Shown: positions 30,233 through 40,199, counted from the stretch's first letter. The stretch: 64,000 nucleotides of DNA from an uncultured Myxococcales bacterium (GCA_937980205.1 CALJKW010000025.1:62001-126000); one strand, 5' to 3'. The notes: a model not told the origin generated them from the sequence alone. Numbers and translations are program-made.

Positions 30233-32547
30233 GCCTGAATCCGCTCCAGCACCTGCAGCGCGAGCCGCTTCCGTCCGTGCAGTCGCGGCGCCGAGATGCC
30301 CACGTCCAGCCCGATGCACGCGGGGCAGCCGTCCTCGCAGACGCACGCCTCGACGAGCCGCTTCGCGCGGGCGAGCAATTCGACCCGCTCTTCGAACAGC
30401 CGCGGCGACAGCCCGACGCCTCCGGGAATCTCGTCGTAGAAGTACAGCGTCGGCTCCATCAGCGGCTGGCCGACGCGCGAGCCGAGCGTGCGCCCCAGGT
30501 CGCGCGGGTCGATCATCAGCCCCACGCACGCCACCGAGTGCATCGCGTGGCCGAGCGCGCGCATCGCGTCGACCACCTCCACCCGCGGAGCCGAGAGCGA
30601 CCCGGCGACGTCTTCCGGCAGCGTCACCCAGCACGCGGCGCTGTGCATCTGCAGCTCGGGCAGCGCCACCTCGCCGTAGCCCACGTTCTCGTGCGTGTGG
30701 AACTTCACCTTCTTGAAGCCGACGACCTTCTCGATGACCGAGACCTCTCCGGTGCCGAACATCGCGGCGCGCTTCGCCTCGGAGAGCACCTCGACCCGCG
30801 TCTGCTTCATCGCCGTCGTGAAGTAGTCGGGCTCGACCTTGCGCACGAACGCCTTGCGGTTGGGCAGGTCGAGCCGCTCGACCTGATACTGCTCGGCGTC
30901 GTGCTGGTAGATGGCCTGCTCGTGCAGCATCGTGTGCGCCGAGCGCCAGTCGAGCTCGGCGATGGTCTTCTCCATCGGCCGCTCGATGATGACGACGTTG
31001 TCCCAGCCGACGCTCCGTAAGCTCACGTTCGCCGCCGGGTACGCGTCGGCCGCCCAGTGCCAGGTGCGGTCATCTTTGTGCAGCACGCGGTGCCCCGAGA
31101 GGAAGTCGAGCGCCTCGGCGGTCTGCTCCGCGGCGACCTCGCGAAACGCCTCTCCGCGGGTGAACGGCAGCTCGAACGCCGCGCACTTGAGGTGCTGCAC
31201 CAGAATCTCGACGTTGTCGGGGTCGATGCGCGCCTGCTCGACCGGAGCGCGAAGCACGAACTCGGCGTCGCTCGCGACGTACTGGTCGAGCGCGGCGCTC
31301 GAGGCGACGAGCAGCGCGAGCGAGGCTTCCTGCCGGCGGCCGGCGCGGCCGAAGCGCTGCCACAGGGCGGCGAGGTTGCCCGGGTACCCGGCGCACACCA
31401 CCGCGTCGAGCGCGCCGATGTCGATGCCGAGCTCGAGGGCGTTGGTGGCGACGACGCAGCGAATCTCTCCGCGACGCAGCCGCGCCTCGATGTCGCGCCG
31501 GGTCTGCGGCAGGTAGCCGCCGCGGTACGCGAGCAGCGTGTCCAACGGAATGCGCTCGGCGGTCAGCGCGTCGCGCAGGTACTTGAGCATCACCTCGACG
31601 ACGTTGCGGGACTGGCCGAAGACGAGCGTGGTCACTCCCGAGCGGACGAGGTCGGCGGACAGCCGCGCCGTCGCCTTCACGTACGACTGCCGAACGCCGA
31701 GCTCCGGGTTCAGCACCGGCGGGTTGTAGATCATCACCGTGCGCTCGCCGCGCGGAGCGCCCGACTCGTCCACCAGCGCAACCTCGCGCCCGAGCATGCG
31801 GCCGGCGTGCTCGCGCGGGTTGCCGATGGTCGCCGACGCGAAGATGAAGCGGGGCTTCGAGCCGTGAAACGCCGCGACGCGCTCGAGCCGCCGCAGCACG
31901 TTCGCCAGGTGCGAGCCGAACACGCCGCGGTACGTGTGCAGCTCGTCGATGACCACGTAGCGCAGGTTCGCGAACACCCGCGCCCAGCCGGTGTGGTGCG
32001 GCAGCACGCCGCTGTGCAGCATGTCCGGGTTCGTGAGGATGATGCCCGCCCGCTCGCGGGCGGCGCGGCGCGCGTCCTGCGGAGTGTCTCCGTCGAAGGT
32101 GATGGCGCCGTGCCTGAGGCCCGAGTCCGTCAGCAGGCCGCGCAGCGACTCCTCCTGGTCCCGTGAGAGCGCCTTCGTCGGGAACAGGTACAGCGCACAC
32201 GCCGACGGCTCGCGCGCGAGCGTGTCGAGCACCGGCAGGTTGAAGCACAGGCTCTTGCCCGACGCGGTCGGCGTCGCCACCACGACGTCTGAAGCCAGGG
32301 CGAGCTCGAACGCCCGCGCCTGGTGCGAGTAGAGCGTCTCGATGCCGCGCTTCTCCAGCGCTGCGGAGACGGCGGCGTCGAGCGACGGCGGAATCGGCAC
32401 CACCTCGGCGCCGCGCGCCGGCAGCGTGTGGTCGAGCACGAGGTTCGGCCACACCGTCTTGTCCTGCCGCCAGCGCTCGAGCTGCGAGCTCAGGCCCGCC
32501 GCCCGCTGCCACGGCACGACCCGCGCGCGCTGGAACTCACCCTCCAC
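30229..32547 (-). CDS. mrfA: MrfA/YprA-like superfamily 2 helicase
   Basis: The product is 772 residues. Walker A is ATPTASGKS, motif II is IDELHTY, motif III is SATIGNP and motif VI is QRFGRAGRR. The C-terminal MrfA-type module ends with four cysteines (C735, C737, C741, C744 in ACVCEDGCPACIG) that match the zinc site described for this family. The family unwinds DNA with 3'-5' polarity and acts with MrfB in a nucleotide-excision-like repair of mitomycin C damage that is independent of UvrABC. It is in an operon with mrfB and lies 46 bp downstream of the PEGA-type gene. Confidence 0.9.
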   Translation of the reverse strand: MEGEFQRARVVPWQRAAGLSSQLERWRQDKTVWPNLVLDHTLPARGAEVVPIPPSLDAAVSAALEKRGIETLYSHQARAFELALASDVVVATPTASGKSLCFNLPVLDTLAREPSACALYLFPTKALSRDQEESLRGLLTDSGLRHGAITFDGDTPQDARRAARERAGIILTNPDMLHSGVLPHHTGWARVFANLRYVVIDELHTYRGVFGSHLANVLRRLERVAAFHGSKPRFIFASATIGNPREHAGRMLGREVALVDESGAPRGERTVMIYNPPVLNPELGVRQSYVKATARLSADLVRSGVTTLVFGQSRNVVEVMLKYLRDALTAERIPLDTLLAYRGGYLPQTRRDIEARLRRGEIRCVVATNALELGIDIGALDAVVCAGYPGNLAALWQRFGRAGRRQEASLALLVASSAALDQYVASDAEFVLRAPVEQARIDPDNVEILVQHLKCAAFELPFTRGEAFREVAAEQTAEALDFLSGHRVLHKDDRTWHWAADAYPAANVSLRSVGWDNVVIIERPMEKTIAELDWRSAHTMLHEQAIYQHDAEQYQVERLDLPNRKAFVRKVEPDYFTTAMKQTRVEVLSEAKRAAMFGTGEVSVIEKVVGFKKVKFHTHENVGYGEVALPELQMHSAACWVTLPEDVAGSLSAPRVEVVDAMRALGHAMHSVACVGLMIDPRDLGRTLGSRVGQPLMEPTLYFYDEIPGGVGLSPRLFEERVELLARAKRLVEACVCEDGCPACIGLDVGISAPRLHGRKRLALQVLERIQA

Positions 32548-32593
32548 GGCGGTGGACTGTACAGGCGGTCAGCTACCTGCTCAAGATTTCAGC

Positions 32594-33940
32594 TCACCGC
32601 CCGTGCGAGCGCTCGCGCGGCGGCTCGAAGTAGATGCCCGTCGTCTGACCTGCGACGACGACCGCCACCTGGCTGTCGTGGGTCGCGGCCTTGTCCGCGT
32701 GGATGATGTCGACGCGGTGGTTGCCCTCCCACACCTCGACGGGACGGTCTCCCTTCAGCGGGCGGCCGTCGAGGGTGAGCTTCGCCTGGCGCGGCGCCGC
32801 GACGCGCAGCCAGCCCTTCGAGAACGTGAAGTGCTCCTCGGCTTCGCTCGCGGGCTTCACCTCGATGATGACCACGCGCTTGAGCTGCAGCTCGTCGTTC
32901 TGCAGCAGCAGCGTGTTGCGACCCGCGGGGAGCTTCAGTGTCACCGGCTGCGGCCCGTAGTCGTGCCCGTCGAAGATGACGCGCGCCGGCGGCTCGGACG
33001 ACACCTTCACCACGCCCGGCGGCGGAGGCTTCGACGGCATCACCACCTGCGGCGGCCGCTCGCGTGGAGTGTCGACCGGCTTCGGCGGCTCTCTCGGCGT
33101 CAGCTGCGGCGGCGGAGGAGGCGCCGGCCGTCGCGACTCCGTCTTCACCGGCTCGGCGTCGACGTTGACGAGCGCCCACGCTCCGATTCCGGCGAGCACG
33201 ATGCCGCCCATCAGCGCCGCGGCCCACCACGGCATGCCGGGGTCCGCCGGCGGATGCTCGGGCGCCGGGTCCTGCGGCGCGTGCAGCGCGACGCGCTCGC
33301 GCGTGGGCTCGGCCGCCGTGTCGACCGGCTCCAGCGGCTGCGTCGAACCGGTCAGCATCGGGCGAAGCCGCGTGCTCTCCTGCGGAGCGCCCTCGCGTAC
33401 GTCCTCGAGCGACGGCACGCGGCGGCTCGTCGTGTCGGGGTCTGCGTCTCCGAGCACCGTCGCCGCGGGCCCGGCCGCGGGAGGAGGAGGCAGCGGCGGC
33501 GGCGCGACGACCGGCGTCTCGGGGAGCGAAGCCCGGCGGCGCGCGTCGAGCGCTGCAGGAGGCACGGGCGGCGCGGCAGCGGACAGCTCCTGCGTCGGTC
33601 GCTTCTTCGGCTCGGGCGCGCCCGGGTTCGCCGGGAACATCGAGGTGGGAGGCTCGAGCAGGTCCTTCGATGCTGACGGGTTCGCCGGCACCAGCGAGGT
33701 CGGCAGCGGCTGCTTCGGGACCGCGCCGTCGAGCGTCGGCCGGCGCGCGACCGGCGGCAGAGCGGCCGGCGGCACCATCGTCGGCGACTCGGTCAGCGGA
33801 GGCCGCTGCTGCGTGGCTTCGACGGGCGCGTCACCGACGGCGAGGTCGTCGCCCACGACGGTGTCGCCGGGGCGCGCGGGCGCATTCGGACCGGTGACGG
33901 CCTCGTCCTCCCCAGGGAGCGTCTGATCCGGTCTCGACAC
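32594..33940 (-). CDS. Single-pass membrane protein with long disordered N-terminus and PEGA-like C-domain
   Basis: The product is 448 residues from a GTG. The first 240 or so residues are Pro/Ala/Thr-rich and probably disordered. A single hydrophobic segment (WAAALMGGIVLAGIGAWALV) follows at about residue 246. The C-terminal half carries a proline-rich linker and a PEGA-like region (VKVSSEPPARVIFDGHDYG, LKLPAGRNTLLL) ending in two further beta-rich stretches. This is the layout of several Ser/Thr kinases' extracytoplasmic parts, but no kinase domain is present. The function is unknown. Confidence 0.75.
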   Translation of the reverse strand: MSRPDQTLPGEDEAVTGPNAPARPGDTVVGDDLAVGDAPVEATQQRPPLTESPTMVPPAALPPVARRPTLDGAVPKQPLPTSLVPANPSASKDLLEPPTSMFPANPGAPEPKKRPTQELSAAAPPVPPAALDARRRASLPETPVVAPPPLPPPPAAGPAATVLGDADPDTTSRRVPSLEDVREGAPQESTRLRPMLTGSTQPLEPVDTAAEPTRERVALHAPQDPAPEHPPADPGMPWWAAALMGGIVLAGIGAWALVNVDAEPVKTESRRPAPPPPPQLTPREPPKPVDTPRERPPQVVMPSKPPPPGVVKVSSEPPARVIFDGHDYGPQPVTLKLPAGRNTLLLQNDELQLKRVVIIEVKPASEAEEHFTFSKGWLRVAAPRQAKLTLDGRPLKGDRPVEVWEGNHRVDIIHADKAATHDSQVAVVVAGQTTGIYFEPPRERSHGR

Positions 33941-33960
33941 GGCGAGGGGTCAGTCTACGT

Positions 33961-34959
33961 CTACCAGCCGCGCTCGGGGCACTGACCGGTGGGACCCGCC
34001 GGCCAGCCCATCGCGCAGTTGCCGCGCATCTTGTACGACTCGTCGTACTCGGGGACCTGGCTGTTGAGGCCGGGAGACGTCTCGAACTTGTTCGGGCCGT
34101 GCCCCATCGTCGGCGGAGTGCACTCGAGGAACTGGCTCTCCTCGCCGCGGAAGCTGAACCAGAACTGGTTCGGGTCGATGGGCACCTGACCGACCACCGA
34201 GCGCGCGAGCACCATCGCCGCGGTGCCCTTCGCCTTGCCGCCGACCTCGTACGCCTTCTGCACCGAGCGGTAGTAGGCCATGTTCGGGCAGTCCTCCATC
34301 GCGGAGAGCCAGCACTCCTGGCCTTCGTCGTAGCCGGCGAGGCCCCAGTCTCCGAGCATCAGGGTCGGGCCTTCGGGGCAGTCCTTCGCGAACGGCTTGC
34401 CGAAGCTGCAGGCGCGGTACTGGCCCTGGTTCTTGCCGGTGACGTGCTTCTCTTTGAAGAGGCTGCCGCTCGCGTCGGCGAAGCGCTCGGGGATGCGGAT
34501 GAGCCACGCGTCCGCCTGCGCCTTGCACTTGATGCCGCCGGCGTCCTGGTAGACGGCGCCGAGGCGCGGAGGCAGCGGGCCGAGCGGGTAGCGCACGTCG
34601 GTCGCGAGCTCGCACGTCACCTCGAGCTCGCCGGCCTGCGTGTTCGACAGCTTGAGGCCGGTCTGGCCGCTGCGCCGCGTCGAGCTGCGGCCGTCGTAGT
34701 CGCGATAGCGCTCGGTGGCGGCCTTCGCGGTGTTCTCGGGCACCGACTGCACCGGCTTGTAGTCGCCCGGCAGGTTGTGAATGCGCAGCGACGTCGCGTC
34801 CCACTTGGCGGCGGCCATCGCTTCCTGCGCCTTCATCGAGATCCACATCACCTCGGAGAAGTGCACGCCGAAGAGGATGACGGTGACGAGCACGGTGATG
34901 CCGAGCGCCGTCTCCACGACTGCTGCGCCGCGCGGCGCGTTGGGCGTGCGCTCGCGCAT
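33961..34959 (-). CDS. TadE-like pilus-assembly protein
   Basis: The product is 332 residues from the ATG at 34959, 2 bp downstream of the TadG-like gene. The N-terminus RGAAVVETALGITVLVTVILFG carries the TadE signature: a Glu in VVETAL just before the hydrophobic helix. The rest is a large extracytoplasmic domain with several Cys (CELATDVRY, CSFGKPFAKDC, DEGQECWLSAMEDC). TadE-like pseudopilins function with the Flp/Tad pilus machinery. No tadA ATPase or tadB/C genes are seen in the window, so their role here is inferred. Confidence 0.82.
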   Translation of the reverse strand: MRERTPNAPRGAAVVETALGITVLVTVILFGVHFSEVMWISMKAQEAMAAAKWDATSLRIHNLPGDYKPVQSVPENTAKAATERYRDYDGRSSTRRSGQTGLKLSNTQAGELEVTCELATDVRYPLGPLPPRLGAVYQDAGGIKCKAQADAWLIRIPERFADASGSLFKEKHVTGKNQGQYRACSFGKPFAKDCPEGPTLMLGDWGLAGYDEGQECWLSAMEDCPNMAYYRSVQKAYEVGGKAKGTAAMVLARSVVGQVPIDPNQFWFSFRGEESQFLECTPPTMGHGPNKFETSPGLNSQVPEYDESYKMRGNCAMGWPAGPTGQCPERGW

Positions 34960-34961
34960 CT

Positions 34962-36608
34962 CTAAAAGCCCCGGTAGCCTGCGTTGTAGAGCGCCGTGAA
35001 CGTCTTCGCCGACTCCTTCGCGCCCGCCGCGTCGAGCGAAGCCGGCACGTCGGTCAGCGACTGCCGGTCGAGCAGGTCGCTCGCCATGATGGTCGCGCGC
35101 CAGAACGGGTTGAAGAAGTTGGGCGGCTCTTTCCAGTGTCCGGGCCGGTGGTAGTACGCGATGCCCGCGGCGATGGAGGTCTGAACGTTCGCGTCGCCGA
35201 CGTGCTCGCCGTTGCTGCGCAGGTCGAGCTTCGCCGGCGCCGCGCCGCCGCGCGTGAAGCCGACCTTGAACAGCCGCTCCCACGGCTGCTTGCGCTCGCG
35301 GACTCCGTAGTCGCGCGCGAACAGCGCGTACGTCTTTGGCTGGCCGTAGCCGTCTTCGACGCGCGCGAGCGCCGCCGGGTTGTAGTCGAGGAACGGGGGC
35401 CACATCTGGCCGACCACGTGGCGCGTCGCCGGCCGCTCGCCCACCGGCACGGAGCCCGGCGGGTCGTCTTGGTTGTACGCCGGCCAGACGTGCTCCTCGC
35501 CGCCCGCGGCCGAGCGCACCCACGCGTCGCCCTGTGAGCTGAAGCCGCCCTTCTTGGTGCACGCCGGAGCGGCGGGCTGCAGCGTGTAGCTCGCCGACAC
35601 GCCGAGGTGGTCGTCGGCCCACGCCCACTGGTTCGACTTCGAGGCCATGCCGTGCAGCTGGTCGTCCGCGAAGTACGCGCCGCCGAGCAGCGACACCGAG
35701 ACCGTCACGTTCGGCGGAAGAATCTGCGCGAGCCGCTGCATGAACGGCACGGCCTGGTTCGCGCGGCTCGTGGTGAACGCCCAGCCTCGCGTTCCCATCG
35801 CGGCCCACACCGCGTGCGCGTTGGGCCCGTTCGGAATGCACGCGACGCCCTTCGGGGGAGTGCCGCCCTTGCCGCACTCGGTGGCGATGCCGAGCTCGCG
35901 CAGCGCGATCTCCGTCGTCACGTTCGGCGCCGACAGCTCTTCGGGCACCGTCTGCCCGGCCTTCGAGCCCGTCACCGTCTCGTTGGCGATCGCGTTGGCG
36001 CCGAACTGCTTGAGCATCTCGCCGCGGTACAGGCCGAGCTGCTCGGCGTACATGATCTGCGCTTCGAGGTGAATCGCGCGCGCCTGCTGCGCTGCGGCCT
36101 CGTCGAGGACCTCCCACGAGGCGTCGACGCGCGCCGCCTCGATGTTGAGCGGCATCTCGATGAGGTTCTCGACCTCCATCTGCTTCATGCAGCCGCACTC
36201 GCGGCTCTCCTGGCGCTGCTTCTTGCTCGCGCCCTTGCCGGCCTCCTTGTCGCACTCCTCTTTCTCGGGCTCCTTCTTCTTGCCGAAGTTGCCGCGCAGC
36301 AGGTTGAGCGTGCCGCGGTAGGCGCTGGTCCAGCTGATCAGGCTCTGCACTCCGGCGAGGCCGACCATGTGGCTGACGGTGGTGCGGTTGATCAGCGAGA
36401 TGCCGTTGAACGTGCGCGCCATCACCACGGCCTGGTTGTAGGCCGCGACATCCGCCATGTGATTCAGGTCATTCTTCTCGATGATCTTCGAGCCGATGCT
36501 GAGCGTCATCAGCACCATGACGCAGAGGAGCAGCAGCGTCAGCGCGAAGAGGACGAGCGTCTGCGCCCTCGGACGAGGGCGGATGAGGGCGGGGCGGGGC
36601 ACAGGCAA
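34962..36608 (-). CDS. TadG-like (Flp-type) membrane protein
   Basis: The product is 548 residues from a TTG at 36608, with a GTG two codons on. The N-terminus AQTLVLFALTLLLLCVMVLMTLSIG is a TadG-type helix with an early Arg cluster, followed by NHMADVAAYNQAVVMARTFNG. Proteins like this are anchored by one helix and carry a large extracytoplasmic domain, here about 500 residues with no recognised subdomain; the usual von Willebrand A region of TadG is not obvious. It precedes the TadE-like gene by 2 bp in one operon. Confidence 0.72.
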   Translation of the reverse strand: MPVPRPALIRPRPRAQTLVLFALTLLLLCVMVLMTLSIGSKIIEKNDLNHMADVAAYNQAVVMARTFNGISLINRTTVSHMVGLAGVQSLISWTSAYRGTLNLLRGNFGKKKEPEKEECDKEAGKGASKKQRQESRECGCMKQMEVENLIEMPLNIEAARVDASWEVLDEAAAQQARAIHLEAQIMYAEQLGLYRGEMLKQFGANAIANETVTGSKAGQTVPEELSAPNVTTEIALRELGIATECGKGGTPPKGVACIPNGPNAHAVWAAMGTRGWAFTTSRANQAVPFMQRLAQILPPNVTVSVSLLGGAYFADDQLHGMASKSNQWAWADDHLGVSASYTLQPAAPACTKKGGFSSQGDAWVRSAAGGEEHVWPAYNQDDPPGSVPVGERPATRHVVGQMWPPFLDYNPAALARVEDGYGQPKTYALFARDYGVRERKQPWERLFKVGFTRGGAAPAKLDLRSNGEHVGDANVQTSIAAGIAYYHRPGHWKEPPNFFNPFWRATIMASDLLDRQSLTDVPASLDAAGAKESAKTFTALYNAGYRGF

Positions 36609-36783
36609 AGACCTTCGAGTTCCGCGACAGCCAGAAACGTGCCGGATTTTACCTTTGGCTGCGTAGGTTTTGCGACGCTTTGCAGATACGACGATCGGCC
36701 GCGATCAGCTTTGTTTCAGACGCTCTGCGCTCGAAGCGCACGCGCGAGTGCTCCACGGAACCGCGCGCCCCACATGTCGGTCT

Positions 36784-39366
36784 TCACCGCTTCACCAGGT
36801 CGACGCGGCGGTTGAGCGCGCGGCCCTCTTCGATGGTGTTGTCCGCGATCGGCCGCTCTTCACCGAAGCCCACCGCCTCGAGGCGCTTGGCCGAGACGCC
36901 GTGCGAGACGAGCCACTCCATCACCGCCTCGGCGCGCGCCTGCGAGAGCTTCTTGTTGTCGCCCTCCGAGCCGACGTCGTCGGTGTGGCCCTCGATGACG
37001 AGGCTCAAGGCCCGGTCCCTCTCGAGCATCTCCTTCACGGCTTTGAGCGCGCGCTCCGAGTCGGAGAGCAGCTTGGCGCTGCCGGTCTCGAAGCCGATGC
37101 CGCGCAGTGAGACGCGGCCCGCGGAGCTGAGCTCGCCGAAGGCGTCGTCGAGGTTCTCTTTCGGCACGCCGAGCGAGAGCACCTCGCCGCGCAGCGCGGG
37201 CGGAGGCGGCGCTCCGGGCACGATCGGCAGGAAGCACTCGAGCTCCGCGGCGCGCGCGATGGTGACCGGCTTGCCGGCCTCGACGACGCGCTGCACCTCG
37301 GGTTGAAGCGCCGGGTCCGCGAGCGGCCGGCCCGCGATGCGCTGGGCGCACAGGGCGCGACCTCCCTTGGCGCCTGCCGGGGGCTCGAACGAGAGGCGGT
37401 ACACCACGCGGTGGTCGAGCTTGCGGATGACGAGCTTGTGCTCGGCGTCGATGGTGATGGCGTTCACGCGAGGGTCGAGCGCGATGGTCATCGGCCGCTT
37501 GTCCTTGTTGCTCTTCACCCTCACGTGCACCGCGCCGCGCCGCTGCATCGCGCCGTTGTCGAGCAGGAAGACGTAGAGCGCGTTCGCTCCGCTGATGTCG
37601 ATGGGCTTCCTGCCCAGCTCGCCGAAGCGCGGCTCCTTCGCGTCGAGCACGAACGGCACCGTGTCGACGTTCACCGTGACGAGCTCCATGTCCTGCGCGC
37701 GCCGCCAGCCGTACGCGAACGTGAACGCGCCGTCGGCGCTCACCTGGTAGCGGAGCTTCGGGTCCAAGTCGATCTTCTGCACCCCGGGATGGCTCGCCAC
37801 GTTGAAGCCGTGTGCCTGCGGCGTCAGCTCGAACGAGGTGTCCACCGGGTAGATGGCCTCGCGCTTCGTCGTCACGGTTTCGACCACGCGCGGCTCGACC
37901 TGCGGCTCGGGCGGAGGGTCCTCCGCCTCGACCGGCGGCTTCGGAGGCGGCAGCGGCACCAGCTTCGCCTCGAGCAGCGCGCGCGAGCCCGACTGCACCA
38001 CGCGCGTGTCCTTGAACGGCCGGTAGCCCTCGAGCGTCACCTCGACGTCGAGCGCCTCGTTCGGAGCGACCTTCACGTCGATGGGCGTCACCCCCGGCTG
38101 CGGCACGCCGCCGATGGCCACCTTCGCGCCCGGAGGGTCGGACGTCACCTGCAGCCTCGCCTTCGACATCTGCACCCACGCGCCGGTGGTGAAGATGGCG
38201 GCGAGCGCGATGACGACGGCGACGGCGATGAGGATCATGGCGCGCGGCGCCTTCGTCTGCTGATCCGTCGCCTTCGTGAGCTGCTGGTAGGTCGGAGCGC
38301 GGGTGCGGTGCTTCGAGCGCTCGGCGACGGTGCGCGGGTCGGTGCGCTCGACCTCTCCGGTGTTGCGCGAGGTCGCGGCGCGCCGCCACATCGAGAGCTG
38401 ATCGACGAAGCCCTGGGGCAGGTCGACGCGGCTGCCGCGCTTCTTCAGGTCGTCGGCGTACAGCCAGCCCATGAGCTGACCCATCGTCGCGGCGTTGAAG
38501 CCCGGCGCGATGCCGTACAGCAGGCGCTGCAGGGCGTCCTGCATCGCGTGCGCGTCGGGGAAGCGGTCGTCGCGGTTGGGCGCCATCGCGACGAGCACCG
38601 CGTCCTCGACCGGCTTGGGGATGTCGGAGTTCACCTCGAGCGGCCGCTTGAAATCGCCCTTCTCGATGCGGACGAGCACCTCGCCGGCGTGCTGGCCGCC
38701 GAACGGCAGCGCGCCGCACAGCATCTCGTACAGCACGATGCCGGTGGAGTAGACGTCGGTCCGCGCGTCGAGCGGGTCGATCTTCATCTGCTCGGGCGAG
38801 GCGTAGAGCAGCTTGCCCTTCCACACGCCCGGCTGGGTGAAGTCGCGCGTGTCGGTCACCGCCTTCGCGATGCCGAAGTCGATGAGCTTCACCTCGCCCT
38901 CGAAGCCCACGATGACGTTCTGCGGCGACACGTCGCGGTGGATGAAGGCGAGCCGCTTGCCGTCGGGCCCGGTGCGCGTGTGCGCGTAGTGGAGCCCCTC
39001 GCACATGCGCACCGCCACGTAGAGCGCGAAGGGAATCGGCAGCGCGGGGAGGCCGGCCTGGGCGCCGCGCTTGAGCACCTTGCTCAGCGTGGGGCCGTCG
39101 ACGAACTCCATCGCGAGGAAGTACTCGCCGTCGACCTCACCGAAGTCGAAGACCTGGGCGATGTTGCCGTGGCTGAAGGACGCGGCGATGCGCGCCTCGT
39201 TGACGAACATGCGCACGAACTCGGGGTCGTCGGCGAGCTCGGGGCGGATCCGCTTCACGACGACGGTCTTGGTGACGCCGGCTGCGCCCGTGAACGAGCC
39301 CAGCCACGTCTCGGCCATGCCGCCGGTGGCGATCTTCCGGGTGAGCTCGTACTTGCCGAATTGCAC
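36784..39366 (-). CDS. Receptor Ser/Thr protein kinase with PEGA and OmpA-like extracytoplasmic domains
   Basis: The product is 860 residues from a GTG. An N-terminal kinase has VVVKRI with K38, the catalytic HRDVSPQN (H143 to N150) and IDFGIAK (D163), then YASPEQMK. The usual Lys of HRDxKxxN is Ser (HRDVSPQN), as in many myxobacterial kinases. A transmembrane helix lies at about 378-399. Next come a PEGA-type domain (LQVTSDPPGAKVAIGG), a Pro/Glu-rich linker and a beta-rich middle. The last 100 or so residues, from about 757, are an OmpA-like peptidoglycan-binding domain (GFETGSAKLLSDSE, LVIEGHTDD, SQARAEAVMEWL). The design implies a kinase that senses the cell wall. Confidence 0.9.
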   Translation of the reverse strand: MQFGKYELTRKIATGGMAETWLGSFTGAAGVTKTVVVKRIRPELADDPEFVRMFVNEARIAASFSHGNIAQVFDFGEVDGEYFLAMEFVDGPTLSKVLKRGAQAGLPALPIPFALYVAVRMCEGLHYAHTRTGPDGKRLAFIHRDVSPQNVIVGFEGEVKLIDFGIAKAVTDTRDFTQPGVWKGKLLYASPEQMKIDPLDARTDVYSTGIVLYEMLCGALPFGGQHAGEVLVRIEKGDFKRPLEVNSDIPKPVEDAVLVAMAPNRDDRFPDAHAMQDALQRLLYGIAPGFNAATMGQLMGWLYADDLKKRGSRVDLPQGFVDQLSMWRRAATSRNTGEVERTDPRTVAERSKHRTRAPTYQQLTKATDQQTKAPRAMILIAVAVVIALAAIFTTGAWVQMSKARLQVTSDPPGAKVAIGGVPQPGVTPIDVKVAPNEALDVEVTLEGYRPFKDTRVVQSGSRALLEAKLVPLPPPKPPVEAEDPPPEPQVEPRVVETVTTKREAIYPVDTSFELTPQAHGFNVASHPGVQKIDLDPKLRYQVSADGAFTFAYGWRRAQDMELVTVNVDTVPFVLDAKEPRFGELGRKPIDISGANALYVFLLDNGAMQRRGAVHVRVKSNKDKRPMTIALDPRVNAITIDAEHKLVIRKLDHRVVYRLSFEPPAGAKGGRALCAQRIAGRPLADPALQPEVQRVVEAGKPVTIARAAELECFLPIVPGAPPPPALRGEVLSLGVPKENLDDAFGELSSAGRVSLRGIGFETGSAKLLSDSERALKAVKEMLERDRALSLVIEGHTDDVGSEGDNKKLSQARAEAVMEWLVSHGVSAKRLEAVGFGEERPIADNTIEEGRALNRRVDLVKR

Positions 39367-39383
39367 GTCAGGCAGATGATCGG

Positions 39384-40199
39384 ATGGAAGACGAGCGCGC
39401 GGCGAGAGATTTTGTCATCGTGCAGCCCGTGGGACATCGGGAACAGGGTCAGGCCGTCGTCGAGACGGCGCTGTCGCTGCCGCTGGTGGTCTTCCTCGTC
39501 CTGGGGACGCTGCAGCTGTTCCTGCTCATGCAGGCGCGGCTCATCGCGCAGTACGCCGCGGGCCGCGCGGTGCACGCGGGGGTCACGTCGTTCGGCAACT
39601 GCGCGCGGATGACGGACGCGGCGATCCTCACGCTGATGCCGAGCTTCCACAACTACCTGGGCTCGGCGACGCCGGGCGCGAGCCCGTCGGAGAAGCTCGC
39701 CAACGCGTTCGCGGCGCGGCGCGGGAACAAGTACGCCGGCACGGGGACGCCGCGCGATGGCTCGCCCGACACCGGGTACAACGGCGACATCGTGTGGCTC
39801 TTCCGCGAGCAGCCGATCGCCTCGCAGGTGATCGCGTTCGCGGGCGGGCAGGACCTGAACTTCGACGAGCCGGGGCGCCCGATGCGGCTCGAGGTGCGCA
39901 TGGTGTACTGGTTCCCGATGCGGGTGCCGTTCGCGGACTGGGTGATGACCCGCGCGTGGCTCGCCCAGTGGGGCCTGCTCGATTACGCGGCGCAGAGCCC
40001 GTACATGGTCCCGCGCGGGGCGAAGTGGCAGAAGACCAGCTCGTTCAACCCGCAGGCGATGATCAAGGACGAGATGAAGCGGCGGGCCGACCGGCGCGAG
40101 TACGTGTTTCCCATCTCGCAGACGTACACGATGCGGATGATGACGCCCGCGGCGGCGCAGTACTTTCAGCAGCAGAATTGCCCGCCGCTGCCGCCTTAG
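39384..40199 (+). CDS. TadE-like pilus-assembly protein
   Basis: The product is 271 residues. GQAVVETALSLPLVVFLVLGTLQLF is a TadE-type N-terminus (Glu before the helix). It is followed by YAAGRAVHAGV, also typical, and a largely unrecognised extracytoplasmic domain. It diverges from the receptor kinase across only 17 bp, so the two promoters must overlap. It is more standard than the TadE-like protein at 33961. Confidence 0.85.
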   Translation: MEDERAARDFVIVQPVGHREQGQAVVETALSLPLVVFLVLGTLQLFLLMQARLIAQYAAGRAVHAGVTSFGNCARMTDAAILTLMPSFHNYLGSATPGASPSEKLANAFAARRGNKYAGTGTPRDGSPDTGYNGDIVWLFREQPIASQVIAFAGGQDLNFDEPGRPMRLEVRMVYWFPMRVPFADWVMTRAWLAQWGLLDYAAQSPYMVPRGAKWQKTSSFNPQAMIKDEMKRRADRREYVFPISQTYTMRMMTPAAAQYFQQQNCPPLPP

